64,000 nucleotides of DNA from NCBI RefSeq assembly GCF_006716265.1, contig NZ_VFOS01000001.1, positions 682,001 through 746,000 on the forward strand, read 5' to 3'. Under the pieces are notes generated by a model that was not told the DNA's origin, made no database searches, and was given only the letters and a program-made list of their open reading frames with translations. Shown here piece after piece: positions 7,744 through 17,915 of the stretch. The translations under genes and the position numbers were made by a program. Positions within the stretch are counted from its first letter, which is position 1; each line of letters starts with the position of its first letter. This DNA comes from Rarobacter faecitabidus. GTDB lineage: Bacteria; Actinomycetota; Actinomycetes; Actinomycetales; Cellulomonadaceae.

Positions 7744-8601
7744 ATGAGCACACATGCATCACGCAGTGAAGTTCCGGCTCTCGCACTGAACGATGGATCG
7801 TTCGTTCCCGCGGTCGGATTGGGTACCTACAAGCTGAACGGCACCGCCGGAGCGACGGCGATCGGCTCGGCCATCGACCAGGGCTATCGGCTCCTCGATT
7901 CGGCCTTCAACTACGAGAACGAGGGCGCGGTCGGACGCGGCGTTCGCGAGAGCGACGTCCCGCGCGAGCAGCTCATCGTGACCTCCAAGCTTCCCGGGCG
8001 TCACCATGACCACGACTCCGCGATTCTCACCGTGCAGGAGTCCGTGTACCGCACGGGACTCGACTACATCGACCTTTACCTGATCCATTGGCCGAACCCC
8101 AAGGTGGGTAAGTTCGTAGAGGCCTACCGTGCGCTGATCGAGATGAGGGATGCCGGACTGATCAAGGCCGTGGGAGTCTCGAACTTCCTGCCCGAACACC
8201 TCGACGCCGTCATCGAGGCAACTGGGGTGGCGCCAGTGGTCAATCAGATAGAACTGCACCCGTACTTCCCGCAGTTGGAAGTGATCGAGGCAAACCGCGC
8301 CCGCGGTGTGCAAACCGAGTCCTGGAGCCCCGTGGGCCGCGGAAACTCGGTCGCCGCCGAGCCGATCGTGCAGGAGATCGCGGCCAAGCACGGGAAGTCA
8401 CCCGTCCAGGTCATTCTGCGATGGCACACGCAACTGGGCACGATTCCGTTGCCCAAGTCCGCCAACGCTTCGCGCCAGCGCGAGAACCTTGAACTCTTCG
8501 ATTTCACACTCTCGGAGGGTGACATGGCGGCTATCACGTCGCTCGGTCGCCCGGACGGCCGCCTTGCCGGCCAGGATCCCGCTGAGTACGAGGAGTTCTA
8601 G
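7744..8601 (+). CDS. aldo/keto reductase
   Basis: A 285-residue NADPH-dependent oxidoreductase of the AKR superfamily, similar to 2,5-diketo-D-gluconate reductases. The catalytic tetrad is complete: D52 and Y57 in LLDSAFNYENE, K82 in VTSKLPG and H115 in LYLIHWPNP. The cofactor-binding end reads IPLPKSANASRQRENLE. It reduces aldehydes or ketones in the cytoplasm; the natural substrate is unknown. It is divergent from the GntR gene with only 79 bases between starts, and a strong hairpin follows it. Confidence 0.9.
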   Translation: MSTHASRSEVPALALNDGSFVPAVGLGTYKLNGTAGATAIGSAIDQGYRLLDSAFNYENEGAVGRGVRESDVPREQLIVTSKLPGRHHDHDSAILTVQESVYRTGLDYIDLYLIHWPNPKVGKFVEAYRALIEMRDAGLIKAVGVSNFLPEHLDAVIEATGVAPVVNQIELHPYFPQLEVIEANRARGVQTESWSPVGRGNSVAAEPIVQEIAAKHGKSPVQVILRWHTQLGTIPLPKSANASRQRENLELFDFTLSEGDMAAITSLGRPDGRLAGQDPAEYEEF

Positions 8602-8655
8602 GCACTCCCGCCAGGTACCGCGGACATCGCGCCCAGGGAAGGCGGGCAGAGTTAA

Positions 8656-8697
8656 GACGGGGGGCGTGACCGGCTACAGCCGGTCACGCCCCCCGTC
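8656..8697. terminator. bidirectional terminator between aldo/keto reductase and dps
   Basis: A perfect 19-bp inverted repeat (arms 8656-8674 and 8679-8697) encloses a 4-base TACA loop and is followed by TTTGTCT on the plus strand. It lies between two convergent genes and can serve both strands, though only the plus side has a short T-run. Confidence 0.88.
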
Positions 8698-8713
8698 TTT
8701 GTCTGGCAGAGCC

Positions 8714-9157
8714 CTACTTGATCTGCGAGCGCAAGAACCAAGCGTGCTTGTCGAGTCCCTGTCCGATGGCGATCAGATGATCCTGGCTGAGCAGGTCCTC
8801 CTCGAGTTCCGGCAGCGCGTCCTTGATATTCTGCGAGGCGGCATCCAGTCGCTCGGAGAGCAGTTGCACGACCTTGTCGGCGCCGATGGGGCCCGCGCCG
8901 ATGTCGTCGACCTGTGAGGTCGAGGCAACTGTGTCTGCGCGGCCATCGGGCGAGACGCCGAGCTGCGCGAGGCGCTCGGCCACGGTGTCAGACCACAGCC
9001 GAACGTCGGAGACGACCTCGTCGAGTTCCAGGTGGACCGAGCGGAACTGCGGCCCGTGGACGTTCCAGTGGGCTTGCTTGCCGATGAGCGAAAGATCGAT
9101 CAGATCGACCAGCGTGGACTGCAAGATGCTTGCGACTTGTGGAGACGTGCTTGGCAT
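8714..9157 (-). CDS. dps: Dps-family ferritin-like DNA protection protein
   Basis: A 147-residue four-helix ferritin-like protein. The inter-subunit ferroxidase ligands are all present with canonical spacing: H30, H42, D46, D57 and E61 within KQAHWNVHGPQF...VHLELDEVVSD...LWSDTVAE. Such proteins form 12-subunit shells that oxidise and store iron with peroxide and protect DNA in starvation. There is no extended Lys-rich tail, so direct DNA binding is less certain. A strong AGGGAGG site lies 6 bases before the ATG. Monocistronic. Confidence 0.92.
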   Translation of the reverse strand: MPSTSPQVASILQSTLVDLIDLSLIGKQAHWNVHGPQFRSVHLELDEVVSDVRLWSDTVAERLAQLGVSPDGRADTVASTSQVDDIGAGPIGADKVVQLLSERLDAASQNIKDALPELEEDLLSQDHLIAIGQGLDKHAWFLRSQIK

Positions 9158-9265
9158 TTTGACCTCCCTAAAGGTGTTCCTCCAGCATAGGTCGGTCTCG
9201 TGAAAAATGCGGGTTAGCGTCGCCTATCCGGCACCCCGCCGGGAGGTCGTGTCCGGGTGTGGGCG

Positions 9266-9715
9266 TCAGCGGACCTCGTCCACACCGCGGTTGGCCAGCG
9301 CGTCGGCGCGCTCGTTGCCCTCGTCGCCGCTGTGGCCTTTGACCCACTGCCAGGTGACGACGTGTCGACCAAGCTCGGTGTCGAGGTCCCGCCACAGGTC
9401 GTCGTTCTTGACCGGTTTCTTGTCCTTGGTCCGCCAGCCGTTGCGTTTCCAGCCTGCGATCCATTCGGTGATCCCGCGCATCACGTACTGGGAGTCCACG
9501 TGGAGTACGACGACGCTCGGACGCTTGAGGGCGCGCAACGCCTCGATCACGGCGCGCAGTTCCATCCGGTTGTTCGTGGTCGGATTCTCCCCGCCCCACA
9601 GGTCCTTGGCGTGCCGACCCGATTGCAGATATGCTCCCCAGCCACCTGGTCCTGGGTTGCCCTTGCACGCGCCGTCGGTCCAGATGTGGATGGTGGGCGC
9701 GTTGTCGTCAGTCAC
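9266..9715 (-). CDS. rnhA: ribonuclease HI
   Basis: A 149-residue RNase HI that cuts the RNA strand of RNA-DNA hybrids. The four metal-binding carboxylates are visible: D14 ([12 protein letters not shown]), E52 (NNRMELRA), D74 (LHVDSQYV) and D138 (NERADALA), with the [11 protein letters not shown] loop before the last. The GTG at 9715 was chosen because the motif-bearing part begins nine residues later and this start overlaps the upstream mqo stop by 8 bases. An upstream in-frame ATG (9754) would lie deeper inside mqo. The overlap suggests co-transcription with mqo. Confidence 0.92.
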   Translation of the reverse strand: MTDDNAPTIHIWTDGACKGNPGPGGWGAYLQSGRHAKDLWGGENPTTNNRMELRAVIEALRALKRPSVVVLHVDSQYVMRGITEWIAGWKRNGWRTKDKKPVKNDDLWRDLDTELGRHVVTWQWVKGHSGDEGNERADALANRGVDEVR

Positions 9716-11225
9716 GGGGCAGGGCGCCGGGGACGAGTTCTTCGAGTCGATCACGCCAGCCGTTGACGTGGTCGGGGAAGCACTGCTGCAGCAGCTTGAT
9801 CATCGTCGATGCGGCGGTGGAAGCCCCGGGCGAGGCGCCGAGCAGGCCCGCGATGGACCGGTCGGCGCTGACGACGAGTTCCGTGCCGAATTCGAGGCGC
9901 CCGCCGTCCTTCTTGTCGCGCTTGATGACCTGGACGCGCTGGCCCGCCGTGATCCACTCCCAATCTCCCGGCCTGGCGCGGGGGTAGAAGTCCATGAGGT
10001 CGCGGAACTGGGTCTCGTCGCGTGCTACTAGTTGGCCGATCAGGTACTTGGTCAGGCCGATGTTGTGGGCGCCGGCGCCGAGCATCGAGACGATGTTCCC
10101 CGGTCGCAACGAGCGGATCAGGTCGAGCAGGGATCCCGTCTTGAGGTAGCGGGGGCTGAAGCCCGCATAGGGGCCGAAGAGCAACGAGGTTTCGCCGTCC
10201 ACGACCCGGGTGTCGAGGTGGGGAACGGACATGGGTGGGGATCCCACCGCGGCTTTGCCATAGACCTTGGCGTTGTGCTGGCCGACGACCTCGGGATTGC
10301 GGGTGCGCAGGAATCGACCGGAAATCGGGAATCCGCCATACCCACGGATCTCGGCAATTCCGGAGCGCTGCAGGAGCGGTAGCGCGTATCCACCGGCTCC
10401 GACGAACACGAATCGGGACGAGACCGATAGTCGGCGCTTTCCGGCATTCCAGGACCGGTTCTTCACGCGCAGGTTCCAGTGGTCCCCGCGCTTCTTCAAT
10501 CCCGTCACCTCGTGGCCGGTGACGATGCGCCCACCACGGGCGGCGATGAGGGCGAAGAGGTCCTGGGTCAGCGCACCGAAGTTGATATCGGTGCCCTCGG
10601 CGACTCGAGTGGCGGCGATGGGCTCATCCGGATTCCTGCCTGCGGTGAGCAACGGCGCCCAGCCGCCGATGACCGCGGGATCGGACGAGAACTCGATCGA
10701 GGTGAATCCGGCTTCCCCCCGAAGGGCTTCATAGCGCTGGCGGAGGTAGTCCACGTTGGCCTGTCCGCGCACGAGCGTCATATGCGGAGTAACCGAGAGG
10801 AACCTCGACGGATCACGCATCAGTCCTTCGCGAACCAGCGAACCCCAGAGCCTTCTCGATACCTCGAATTGATCGTTGATCACCCTGGCCTTCGACGTGT
10901 CGATCGATCCGTCGGGGCGCTGCGGGGTGTAGTTCAGTTCGCACAGCGCGGCATGGCCCGTCCCCGCGTTGTTCCATGGGTTCGACGATTCCTGAGCTAG
11001 TTCGTCCAGGCGCTCGATGACCAGGATCTTCCACGTCGGCTCCAGGAGAGTCAGGAACGCTCCGAGCGTGGCGCTCATGATCCCGCCGCCGATCAGCACG
11101 GCGTCGTAGTGCGCGCCATCGAGTTCCTGGGCGGGCGGGAAAAGCAACGGCATCGTCGCGCTGGTGCCGGTGCCCGTGAAGGGCGCGGGGGAGTGGGGTA
11201 CAACTGTCCGGGACATAGCGGACAT
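9708..11225 (-). CDS. mqo: malate:quinone oxidoreductase
   Basis: A 505-residue FAD enzyme that oxidises malate to oxaloacetate and passes electrons to quinone at the membrane surface, as part of the citric acid cycle. It shows the FAD-binding [19 protein letters not shown] and the family blocks [20 protein letters not shown] and [15 protein letters not shown]. The ATG at 11225 has GGAAGGA about 6 bases upstream, better than the ATG 13 codons earlier. Its stop overlaps rnhA. It is divergent from the metallophosphoesterase gene, with 50 bases between starts. Confidence 0.93.
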   Translation of the reverse strand: MSAMSRTVVPHSPAPFTGTGTSATMPLLFPPAQELDGAHYDAVLIGGGIMSATLGAFLTLLEPTWKILVIERLDELAQESSNPWNNAGTGHAALCELNYTPQRPDGSIDTSKARVINDQFEVSRRLWGSLVREGLMRDPSRFLSVTPHMTLVRGQANVDYLRQRYEALRGEAGFTSIEFSSDPAVIGGWAPLLTAGRNPDEPIAATRVAEGTDINFGALTQDLFALIAARGGRIVTGHEVTGLKKRGDHWNLRVKNRSWNAGKRRLSVSSRFVFVGAGGYALPLLQRSGIAEIRGYGGFPISGRFLRTRNPEVVGQHNAKVYGKAAVGSPPMSVPHLDTRVVDGETSLLFGPYAGFSPRYLKTGSLLDLIRSLRPGNIVSMLGAGAHNIGLTKYLIGQLVARDETQFRDLMDFYPRARPGDWEWITAGQRVQVIKRDKKDGGRLEFGTELVVSADRSIAGLLGASPGASTAASTMIKLLQQCFPDHVNGWRDRLEELVPGALPRD

Positions 11226-11275
11226 CGTAGTCCTTCCCCCGCGTTCCGCGTGGAATTGGTCCACAATGGTGCCAT

Positions 11276-12991
11276 ATGAGCAGCAGCGACATCCCGCCCA
11301 TCAAACGACGCCGCGCCTGGCCGCGAGCGCTACTTCTCGCGGTGATCGCGCTGCTCGGTTGCGCAGCGCACGCGGTCTTCACCGCTCAAGCCACGGCGCC
11401 TCTCGGTCCGCACTTCGCTACGTACCAGCTCACGATGAGCGGCCGGCTCGTCATCGACCTCGGGCCCCTCGGGAACATAGAACGGAATTCCGGCATGCCG
11501 GGGCCGGTCGGTGTCAAGGCCATCGTGCACGAGATTCCCGATGATTTCGCGGCTGCTCCCCAGGCCAATGACGTCGATCAACTCCTTGGGGACCTGCAGC
11601 AGTACGTCGCGTTCTTCTCGTCCCCGGACGACACGATCAGGCTCGTGAAGGCTGCTCTGACCCATGCCATCGGCAGGCAACTGATCGTCAACGTCGGCGC
11701 GGTCGCATTGGCGGCGGCCCTGCTCGGATTCCTTCTCGGCCGCCGCCGCGGCAGGCAGGTCTCGGTCCTCGCTCTGCGCGCCGCGCCCTGGGTGGCCGTG
11801 GCGGCCCTACTCGCAGTCTCCGGAACGACGGCCGTGGTCATGGCGGGCACGGCCAAGGCGCACCGCATCGCCGGCGCGCGCGTCCTGGAGGGTACCCCGC
11901 TGGCCGGAACCAGGGTTACGGGCAGGCTAGGCGGCGTTCTGGAGACATACGGCGCGCAACTCGTCGACGTCTACCGCGAGAACGAGGACTTCTACGCCAG
12001 CGTCCGCACCAATTTTGCGCTCGCGTGGGACGAGCGCATGGCCGCCGATCCTGCACAACTGAACCTCACGACGCCGCTGACCGAACTGCCGGCGGAAACA
12101 CTGGACAACCCCGAGGTTCCTCTCCTGGCGCAGTCGCTGCCCCTCGGAGATGCCACCGATTGGATCACTATGGTCGTCGTCGCTGACATCCACTGCAATT
12201 TCTCCATGAGCCCGCTCGTCGGGGACCTCGTCCGAAAATCCGGCGCAGAAATCCTGCTGCACGCGGGCGATGCGACGATCGATGGAACTGCGGTTGAGGA
12301 GATCTGCCCCTCCTCCTTGGAGGCCGCGGTGCCCGACGGCACCGCGATCGTGTATGCCGGCGGCAACCACGACAGCGAGACGACGGCGAGCCAGTTCGCC
12401 AGCGAGGGTGCCACGGTCCTGCGCGGCAAGAACGAATCCATCGAAGGGGTCACCGTTCTGGGCGATCTGGATCCGTACGCGACGCGCATCGGCCAGGGAA
12501 CGACCCTGGCGCGAGACGAGACCGCCGATCAGGTGGTCAGCCGACTATCGCAGGTCGCGTGCGATGACCGGCCCGATATCCTGCTGATTCACAACCCGTA
12601 CGTTGCCGCCGACATCGCCAAGAATGGCTGCGTGGACTACACGATCAGCGGCCACCTCCACCGGCGAATCGGACCGCAGGCCAGCGGATCGGCCATCGAG
12701 TACGTGAACGCCTCATCGGCCGGGGCGATCGAGGGACAGCCCACCCTCGGACCCCTGCACGGCATCGCCGAGGTCACCGTCCTGCGCTTCGATCCGGTCA
12801 CCAGGGCGATCGTCGACTACCGGGTCGTTTCGGTGTACCCCGACGCGAACGTGATGGTTTCGGCGCTCGCGGGATACCCGGTGCCGGAATCGCTAGTGCG
12901 GGAACTCGTGTCGCAACCGGACGAACCTGCAGATCAGCAATCCCCGGCGCCCGCGGGCGACACGACGGACACCGAACCGGCCGGCGGCTAA
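11276..12991 (+). CDS. membrane-anchored calcineurin-like metallophosphoesterase
   Basis: A 571-residue protein. Three hydrophobic segments (residues about 17-38, 138-158 and 167-190) place the C-terminal half outside the membrane if the Arg/Lys-rich N-terminus (PPIKRRRAWPR) is inside. The phosphoesterase domain spans residues about 295-540. Its metal-binding blocks are VVVADIHCNFS, LLHAGDATIDG, YAGGNHDSET, LLIHNPYVA and ISGHLHRRIG. The substrate is unknown; surface phosphoesters or nucleotides are possible. The C-terminus is a Pro/Asp-rich tail. It is transcribed alone and divergent from mqo. Confidence 0.82.
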   Translation: MSSSDIPPIKRRRAWPRALLLAVIALLGCAAHAVFTAQATAPLGPHFATYQLTMSGRLVIDLGPLGNIERNSGMPGPVGVKAIVHEIPDDFAAAPQANDVDQLLGDLQQYVAFFSSPDDTIRLVKAALTHAIGRQLIVNVGAVALAAALLGFLLGRRRGRQVSVLALRAAPWVAVAALLAVSGTTAVVMAGTAKAHRIAGARVLEGTPLAGTRVTGRLGGVLETYGAQLVDVYRENEDFYASVRTNFALAWDERMAADPAQLNLTTPLTELPAETLDNPEVPLLAQSLPLGDATDWITMVVVADIHCNFSMSPLVGDLVRKSGAEILLHAGDATIDGTAVEEICPSSLEAAVPDGTAIVYAGGNHDSETTASQFASEGATVLRGKNESIEGVTVLGDLDPYATRIGQGTTLARDETADQVVSRLSQVACDDRPDILLIHNPYVAADIAKNGCVDYTISGHLHRRIGPQASGSAIEYVNASSAGAIEGQPTLGPLHGIAEVTVLRFDPVTRAIVDYRVVSVYPDANVMVSALAGYPVPESLVRELVSQPDEPADQQSPAPAGDTTDTEPAGG

Positions 12992-13069
12992 TTCATGGGT
13001 CCTTTGTCCCCTGAGCGGTAGTAGCCTTGAGTCGAGAAACCTCACCTTCCCACGATTCAAGGACTCCTC

Positions 13070-14311
13070 GTGTCTAACCCATTCACGACGTCTATCGCGC
13101 GCCATCCCGGACTGGCACTCCTGGCGCTGGCGATCGGCGGCTTCACCATAGGCACCACGGAATTCGCGGCCATGGGCGTCCTGACGAACGTCGGGGAGGC
13201 GTTCGGTGTCAACGACGCGACCGCCGGCCACACCATTTCCGCCTACGCCATCGGCGTGGTGCTCGGCGGCCCGCTGCTGACCGTCACGAGCGCCCGCATG
13301 CCGCGCAAGACCCTGCTGATCGCGCTCATGGCGCTGTACACGTTCGGGAATCTGCTCTCGTCGTTCGCCCCGAATCTCGAGCTCCTGATCGCTGGCCGCC
13401 TCATCACGGGCCTGGCCCATGGCGTGTTCTTCGGCGTCGGCGCCGTCGTGGGGACGGCCGTCGTGGGAGTGGCCCGGAGCGGCTTCGCGGTGTCGATGAT
13501 GCTCGTCGGCCTAACGATCGCCAATATCGTGGGCGTCCCGCTGTCCTCGATCGTCGGTGACAAACTCGGCTGGGAGTGGACGTTCCGCCTGGTCGCGCTG
13601 CTGGGCGTCGCCACCATTCTCGGGGTGTGGTGGTTCATCCCGCCCGTCGCGCCCTTGCCCGGTGCGTCCCCGAAGAGTGAGTTCGCCGCGTTGAAGAACG
13701 GGCCGATGTGGCTCGCCATGGCCGCGGGCGCCATCGGCTTCGGCGGCATGTTCGCCGCCTACAGCTACGTGAAGCCGATCGTGCTCAAGGGAGTGGGTGC
13801 GGGAAGCATCGCGGTGTCGCTCGCGCTCGCGGCGTTCGGACTCGGCATGACGGTCGGTGTGCTGCTCGGCGGTCGCCTGTCGGACCGCAGCGTGAACGGG
13901 ACTACCAACCTCGGATTCATCACCACCGCCATCTCCCTGGCCGTTTTCGCCTTCATCATGGGCACGATGCCCGGCGTCCTCATCGGCCTGTTCCTGGTCG
14001 GCGTGGCGTCGCAGATCCTCGGCGTCTCGCTGCAGGCCGCCCTCATGGACCTCAGCCCGGGCGCGCCCTCGCTCGGGGCATCCCTGTGCCATTCATCGCT
14101 GAACCTCGGAAATGCCAACGGCGCATTCCTGGGCGGCCTGGTCCTGACCTCGGGCCTGGGCTATCCGGCGCTCGCCTGGCTAGGTGTCATCCTGACGGTG
14201 TTCGGCCTAGGGCTGATGCTGATCGTGCAGCGCCTCCGCGTTCCTCAGCGTATCCTCGAGGCAGCCGCTCCCGGGACGAGCGGAGCGGCGGCCGTGGAGG
14301 GGGAGAAGTGA
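13070..14311 (+). CDS. MFS transporter, DHA1-type exporter
   Basis: A 413-residue protein with about twelve hydrophobic segments. The first carries IGGFTIGTTEFAAMGVL, as in AraJ/NepI/YdhP-type exporters. The loop between segments 2 and 3 reads TSARMPRKTLLIALM, and LIAGRLITGLAHGVFFGVG is the conserved segment-4 block. These transporters export sugars, nucleosides or drugs using the proton gradient; the substrate is not deducible. The GTG start has AAGGA upstream. Its stop overlaps the VKOR gene start (GTGA), so the two are co-translated. Confidence 0.87.
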   Translation: MSNPFTTSIARHPGLALLALAIGGFTIGTTEFAAMGVLTNVGEAFGVNDATAGHTISAYAIGVVLGGPLLTVTSARMPRKTLLIALMALYTFGNLLSSFAPNLELLIAGRLITGLAHGVFFGVGAVVGTAVVGVARSGFAVSMMLVGLTIANIVGVPLSSIVGDKLGWEWTFRLVALLGVATILGVWWFIPPVAPLPGASPKSEFAALKNGPMWLAMAAGAIGFGGMFAAYSYVKPIVLKGVGAGSIAVSLALAAFGLGMTVGVLLGGRLSDRSVNGTTNLGFITTAISLAVFAFIMGTMPGVLIGLFLVGVASQILGVSLQAALMDLSPGAPSLGASLCHSSLNLGNANGAFLGGLVLTSGLGYPALAWLGVILTVFGLGLMLIVQRLRVPQRILEAAAPGTSGAAAVEGEK

Positions 14312-14931
14312 ATCAGGCGCATGAACCTTCAGTGGACCAGGTTCACCGATTGTCGTTGCGCCGAACCGGCTTCTGGCTACTGATACTCGCGGCCATCGGC
14401 CTGTGGGCGTCGGCCGATCTGTCGATCGAGCGGTACCTCACGCTCGCAGACCCGAACTACATCCCGAGTTGCTCCTTCTCGCTCTTCATCGACTGCGGTC
14501 CGGCCATGGGTTCGTGGCAGGGCAGGATCTTCGGCTTCCCCAACCCGTTCCTCGGCGTGGGTGCATTCCCCGTCGTCATGGCCACCGGCGTGATCATGCT
14601 GACCGGATGGGAGCCGCCGCGCTGGTACTGGCGGGCGCTCGCAGTCGGCACGACGCTCGCCATGGTCCTGATCGTGTTCCTGATGTGGACGTCGATCTAC
14701 TCGCTGGGGCGGCTGTGCCCGTACTGCATGGTCGTGTGGACCATCACTATTCCGCTGTGGTGGAACGTGCTCGCCTTCGGGTCCGATAGGGGACACCTGC
14801 CCGGCCCGGCCAGGCTGCGCTCGACGCTCGTCGACTATCGCCCGCTGCTGATCGTCGCCTCGTACGTCGCCGTCATCCTGTGGATCGTCATCGCGCTGTG
14901 GGACACGGTTCTATCCGAGGTGCAGGGCTGA
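14308..14931 (+). CDS. vitamin K epoxide reductase (VKOR) family protein
   Basis: A 207-residue membrane protein with about five hydrophobic helices. It has the loop cysteines C55 and C63 (IPSCSFSLFIDCGPAMGS) and the redox motif C137-P-Y-C140 (LGRLCPYCMVVWT). VKOR proteins reoxidise DsbA-like proteins and pass electrons to quinone, supporting disulfide formation outside the cytoplasm in actinobacteria. No thioredoxin domain is fused and no dsbA partner is nearby. The GTG at 14308 overlaps the MFS stop by 4 bases. Confidence 0.9.
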   Translation: MNQAHEPSVDQVHRLSLRRTGFWLLILAAIGLWASADLSIERYLTLADPNYIPSCSFSLFIDCGPAMGSWQGRIFGFPNPFLGVGAFPVVMATGVIMLTGWEPPRWYWRALAVGTTLAMVLIVFLMWTSIYSLGRLCPYCMVVWTITIPLWWNVLAFGSDRGHLPGPARLRSTLVDYRPLLIVASYVAVILWIVIALWDTVLSEVQG

Positions 14932-14939
14932 TCAGGCGA

Positions 14940-14945
14940 TAAGAT
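14940..14945 (+). promoter_or_regulatory. -10 hexamer of a leaderless leuS mRNA
   Basis: TAAGAT lies 7 bases before the GTG at 14953, and no Shine-Dalgarno sequence is visible before the start. This matches leaderless actinobacterial promoters, which often lack a clear -35 box. Confidence 0.5.
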
Positions 14946-14952
14946 TGAGCGC

Positions 14953-17910
14953 GTGACCACCCAAGAACATTCCGCGCCCAATCCTGCCTCCGCACCCGGC
15001 GAACCGGCGCTGCGGTATACCCCGGCACTCGCCGAAGAGATCGAACTCAAATGGCAGGAATACTGGGAGCGTAACGGCACCTTCTTCGCAGCCGACCCCG
15101 CACCCGGCACCCTGACCGATGGGAATGGCAACAGCGCGACGGAGGGCTCGTCCTTCTTCGTGATGGACATGTTCCCGTACCCCTCAGGGGCCGGTCTGCA
15201 TGTGGGTCACCCGCTCGGCTACATCGCGACCGACGTGGTCGGCCGCTTCCGGCGCATGCGCGGCGACAACGTGCTGCACGCGCTCGGCTACGACGCGTTC
15301 GGCCTGCCCGCGGAGCAGTACGCGGTCCAGACGGGTCAGCACCCGCGCGTCACTACCGAGGCGAACATCGCCAACATGCGACGCCAGTTGCGGCGCCTGG
15401 GACTCGGGCACGACTCGCGGCGCTCGTTCGCGACGACCGACTCCGACTACGTCCGCTGGACGCAGTGGATCTTCCTGCAGATCTTCAACGCGTGGTACGA
15501 CGCCGAAGCCGAGCGCGAGGACGGCGGCCGGGGCAAGGCGCGTCCCATTGCGGAACTCATCGCCGAATTCGACAGCGGCAAGCGAGCGGTGCCAGCGGGG
15601 ATCGACGGCGTGGACGCGAGCCGCGAGTGGGCGGGATTGGACGAGTCCGCCCGCCGCCGCGTGATCGATAGTTTCCGGCTTGCCTACACCTCGAAGTCGC
15701 CCGTCAACTGGTGCCCCGGCCTGGGCACGGTGCTGGCGAACGAGGAGGTCACCGCTGACGGCCGCTCGGAGCGCGGCAACTTCCCGGTGTTCACCAAGGA
15801 ACTCCAGCAGTGGAACATGCGGATTACCGCTTACGCCGACCGCCTCGCCGCGGACCTGGACCTGATCGACTGGCCGGACAAGGTGCGCAGCATGCAGCGC
15901 CACTGGATCGGCCGCTCCGACGGGGCATACGTCGACTTCGAGGTGCCAGCGGCGACTGACTCGGTGCAGAAATTGACGGTCTTCACTACCCGCCCCGACA
16001 CGCTGTTCGGCGCGACCTACGTTGTGGCGGCTCCCGAGCACCCGCTCGTCGATGCCCTGCTCGCGGGCGACGACATCGAGTGGAGCGCCGAGGTGCCTGA
16101 GTCGTGGCGCGGTGGCGAGCCGAGTGCCCACCGCGCGGTGGCGGCCTATCGCAGCGCAGCGGCGGCCAAGACGCCGCTCGAGCGTCAGGCGGAGGCGGGG
16201 ACCAAGTCGGGCGTCTTCACCGGCGCGTACGCGATCAACCCAGTGAACGGTGACCGGCTGCCCGTTTTCATCGCCGACTACGTGCTGATGGGCTACGGCA
16301 CCGGCGCGATCATGGCAGTTCCCGGCGGCGACACCCGCGACTTCGACTTCGCTCAGCAGTTCGGACTGCCGGTGATCCACACCGTTCAGCCGCCCGAGGG
16401 ATTCGACGGCGGGGCGTACACCGGCGACGGCGCGGTGGTGAACTCGTCCAATGGCGAACTGAACCTGAACGGAAAGCCGGTCGCGGACGCCAAGGCCGCG
16501 ATGATCGACTGGCTCGAGGCGAAGGGCCTGGGCGAGCGGACGGTCACGTACCGCCTGCGCGATTGGCTGTTCAGCCGCCAGCGGTATTGGGGGGAGCCGT
16601 TCCCGATCGTGTACGACGAGACCGGCGCCGCGATCGCGCTGCCCGACTCGATGCTCCCGATCGACCTGCCCGAGGTGCCGGACTACTCGCCGCGCACCTT
16701 CGAACCGGACGACATCGACTCCGAGCCCGAGCCGCCGCTGGGCCGCAACGCCGACTGGGTCAACGTCACCCTCGACCTCGGCGACGGGCCGCGCGAATAC
16801 CGCCGGGATACCAACACCATGCCCAACTGGGCCGGATCCTGCTGGTACTACCTGCGCTACCTCGACCCGAACAACGCCAGTCAGGCCGTCAGCCCGGAAC
16901 TCGAGAAGTACTGGATGGGGCCGCAGCACAACGCCACTGCGGGCGTCGCCGGCGGTGTCGACCTGTACGTCGGCGGCGTGGAGCACGCGGTGCTCCACCT
17001 GCTCTACGCGCGCTTCTGGCACAAGGTGCTGTACGACCTGGGCCACGTCTCGTCGCTCGAACCGTTCCATGAGCTGTTCAACCAGGGATACATCCAGGCC
17101 TACGCCTACACCGATGCGCGCGGCGCTTACGTGCCGGCCGACGAGGTCGAGGAGACGATCGACGCGAACGGCAAGTCATCATTCACCTGGAACGGCGAAC
17201 CCGTCAAGCGCGAGTACGGCAAGATGGGCAAGTCCCTCAAGAACGTCGTCACCCCGGATCAGATGTACCGCGACTACGGTGCGGACACGTTCCGGCTGTA
17301 CGAGATGTCGATGGGGCCGCTCGATCTTTCCCGCCCGTGGGAGACCCGCGCGGTCGTCGGGTCGCAGCGCTTCCTGCAGCGGCTGTGGCGCAACATTCTG
17401 GACGAATCGACCGGCGAACTGATCGTGAGTGATGAGCCCGCCGACGAGGCCACCCGCCGCGCCCTGCACCGCACCATCGCCGAAGTCACTGTCGAGATGG
17501 AGAACATGCGGCCCAACACCGCGATCGCCAAGCTCATCACGCTGAACAACCACGTGACCGGGCTGGACGTCACGCCGCGGGAGGTCGCGGAGCCGCTCGT
17601 CCTGATGATCGCGCCGTTCGCGCCGCACATCGCCGAGGAACTGTGGAGTCGCCTCGGACACGAGCGGTCGCTCGCGCACGAGCCCTACCCGACGTACCTC
17701 GAGCAGTACCTGGTCGAGGACACAGTGACCTGCGTCTTCCAGGTCAAGGGCAAGGTGCGCGGCCGTGCCGAGGTTCCGCCCTCGATCTCCGACGAGGATC
17801 TGACGGCGCTCGCGCTCGCAGATCCAGGCGTGGTCCGGACGCTGGACGGCGCGCCGGTGCGCACCGTGATCGTGCGCGCGCCGAAACTCGTGAACGTGGT
17901 GCCCGGGTAA
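14953..17910 (+). CDS. leuS: leucyl-tRNA synthetase
   Basis: A 985-residue class I aminoacyl-tRNA synthetase. The HIGH-type motif is in [15 protein letters not shown] at residues about 77-91, and the KMSKS-type loop reads KMGKSLKN near residue 758, a form seen in actinobacterial enzymes. An editing domain lies between ([36 protein letters not shown]), so mischarged tRNA can be cleared. The length is somewhat above the bacterial norm, partly because of a hydrophilic insertion around residues 185-225. It is followed 5 bases later by degV. Confidence 0.96.
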   Translation: MTTQEHSAPNPASAPGEPALRYTPALAEEIELKWQEYWERNGTFFAADPAPGTLTDGNGNSATEGSSFFVMDMFPYPSGAGLHVGHPLGYIATDVVGRFRRMRGDNVLHALGYDAFGLPAEQYAVQTGQHPRVTTEANIANMRRQLRRLGLGHDSRRSFATTDSDYVRWTQWIFLQIFNAWYDAEAEREDGGRGKARPIAELIAEFDSGKRAVPAGIDGVDASREWAGLDESARRRVIDSFRLAYTSKSPVNWCPGLGTVLANEEVTADGRSERGNFPVFTKELQQWNMRITAYADRLAADLDLIDWPDKVRSMQRHWIGRSDGAYVDFEVPAATDSVQKLTVFTTRPDTLFGATYVVAAPEHPLVDALLAGDDIEWSAEVPESWRGGEPSAHRAVAAYRSAAAAKTPLERQAEAGTKSGVFTGAYAINPVNGDRLPVFIADYVLMGYGTGAIMAVPGGDTRDFDFAQQFGLPVIHTVQPPEGFDGGAYTGDGAVVNSSNGELNLNGKPVADAKAAMIDWLEAKGLGERTVTYRLRDWLFSRQRYWGEPFPIVYDETGAAIALPDSMLPIDLPEVPDYSPRTFEPDDIDSEPEPPLGRNADWVNVTLDLGDGPREYRRDTNTMPNWAGSCWYYLRYLDPNNASQAVSPELEKYWMGPQHNATAGVAGGVDLYVGGVEHAVLHLLYARFWHKVLYDLGHVSSLEPFHELFNQGYIQAYAYTDARGAYVPADEVEETIDANGKSSFTWNGEPVKREYGKMGKSLKNVVTPDQMYRDYGADTFRLYEMSMGPLDLSRPWETRAVVGSQRFLQRLWRNILDESTGELIVSDEPADEATRRALHRTIAEVTVEMENMRPNTAIAKLITLNNHVTGLDVTPREVAEPLVLMIAPFAPHIAEELWSRLGHERSLAHEPYPTYLEQYLVEDTVTCVFQVKGKVRGRAEVPPSISDEDLTALALADPGVVRTLDGAPVRTVIVRAPKLVNVVPG

Positions 17911-17915
17911 CCGAC

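Noticed and set aside
15184-17070. Long minus-strand open frame (628 codons) antisense to leuS
   Set aside because: It has no family pattern, is rich in Arg and Val as expected from a GC-rich shadow, and lies wholly inside a clear leuS gene.
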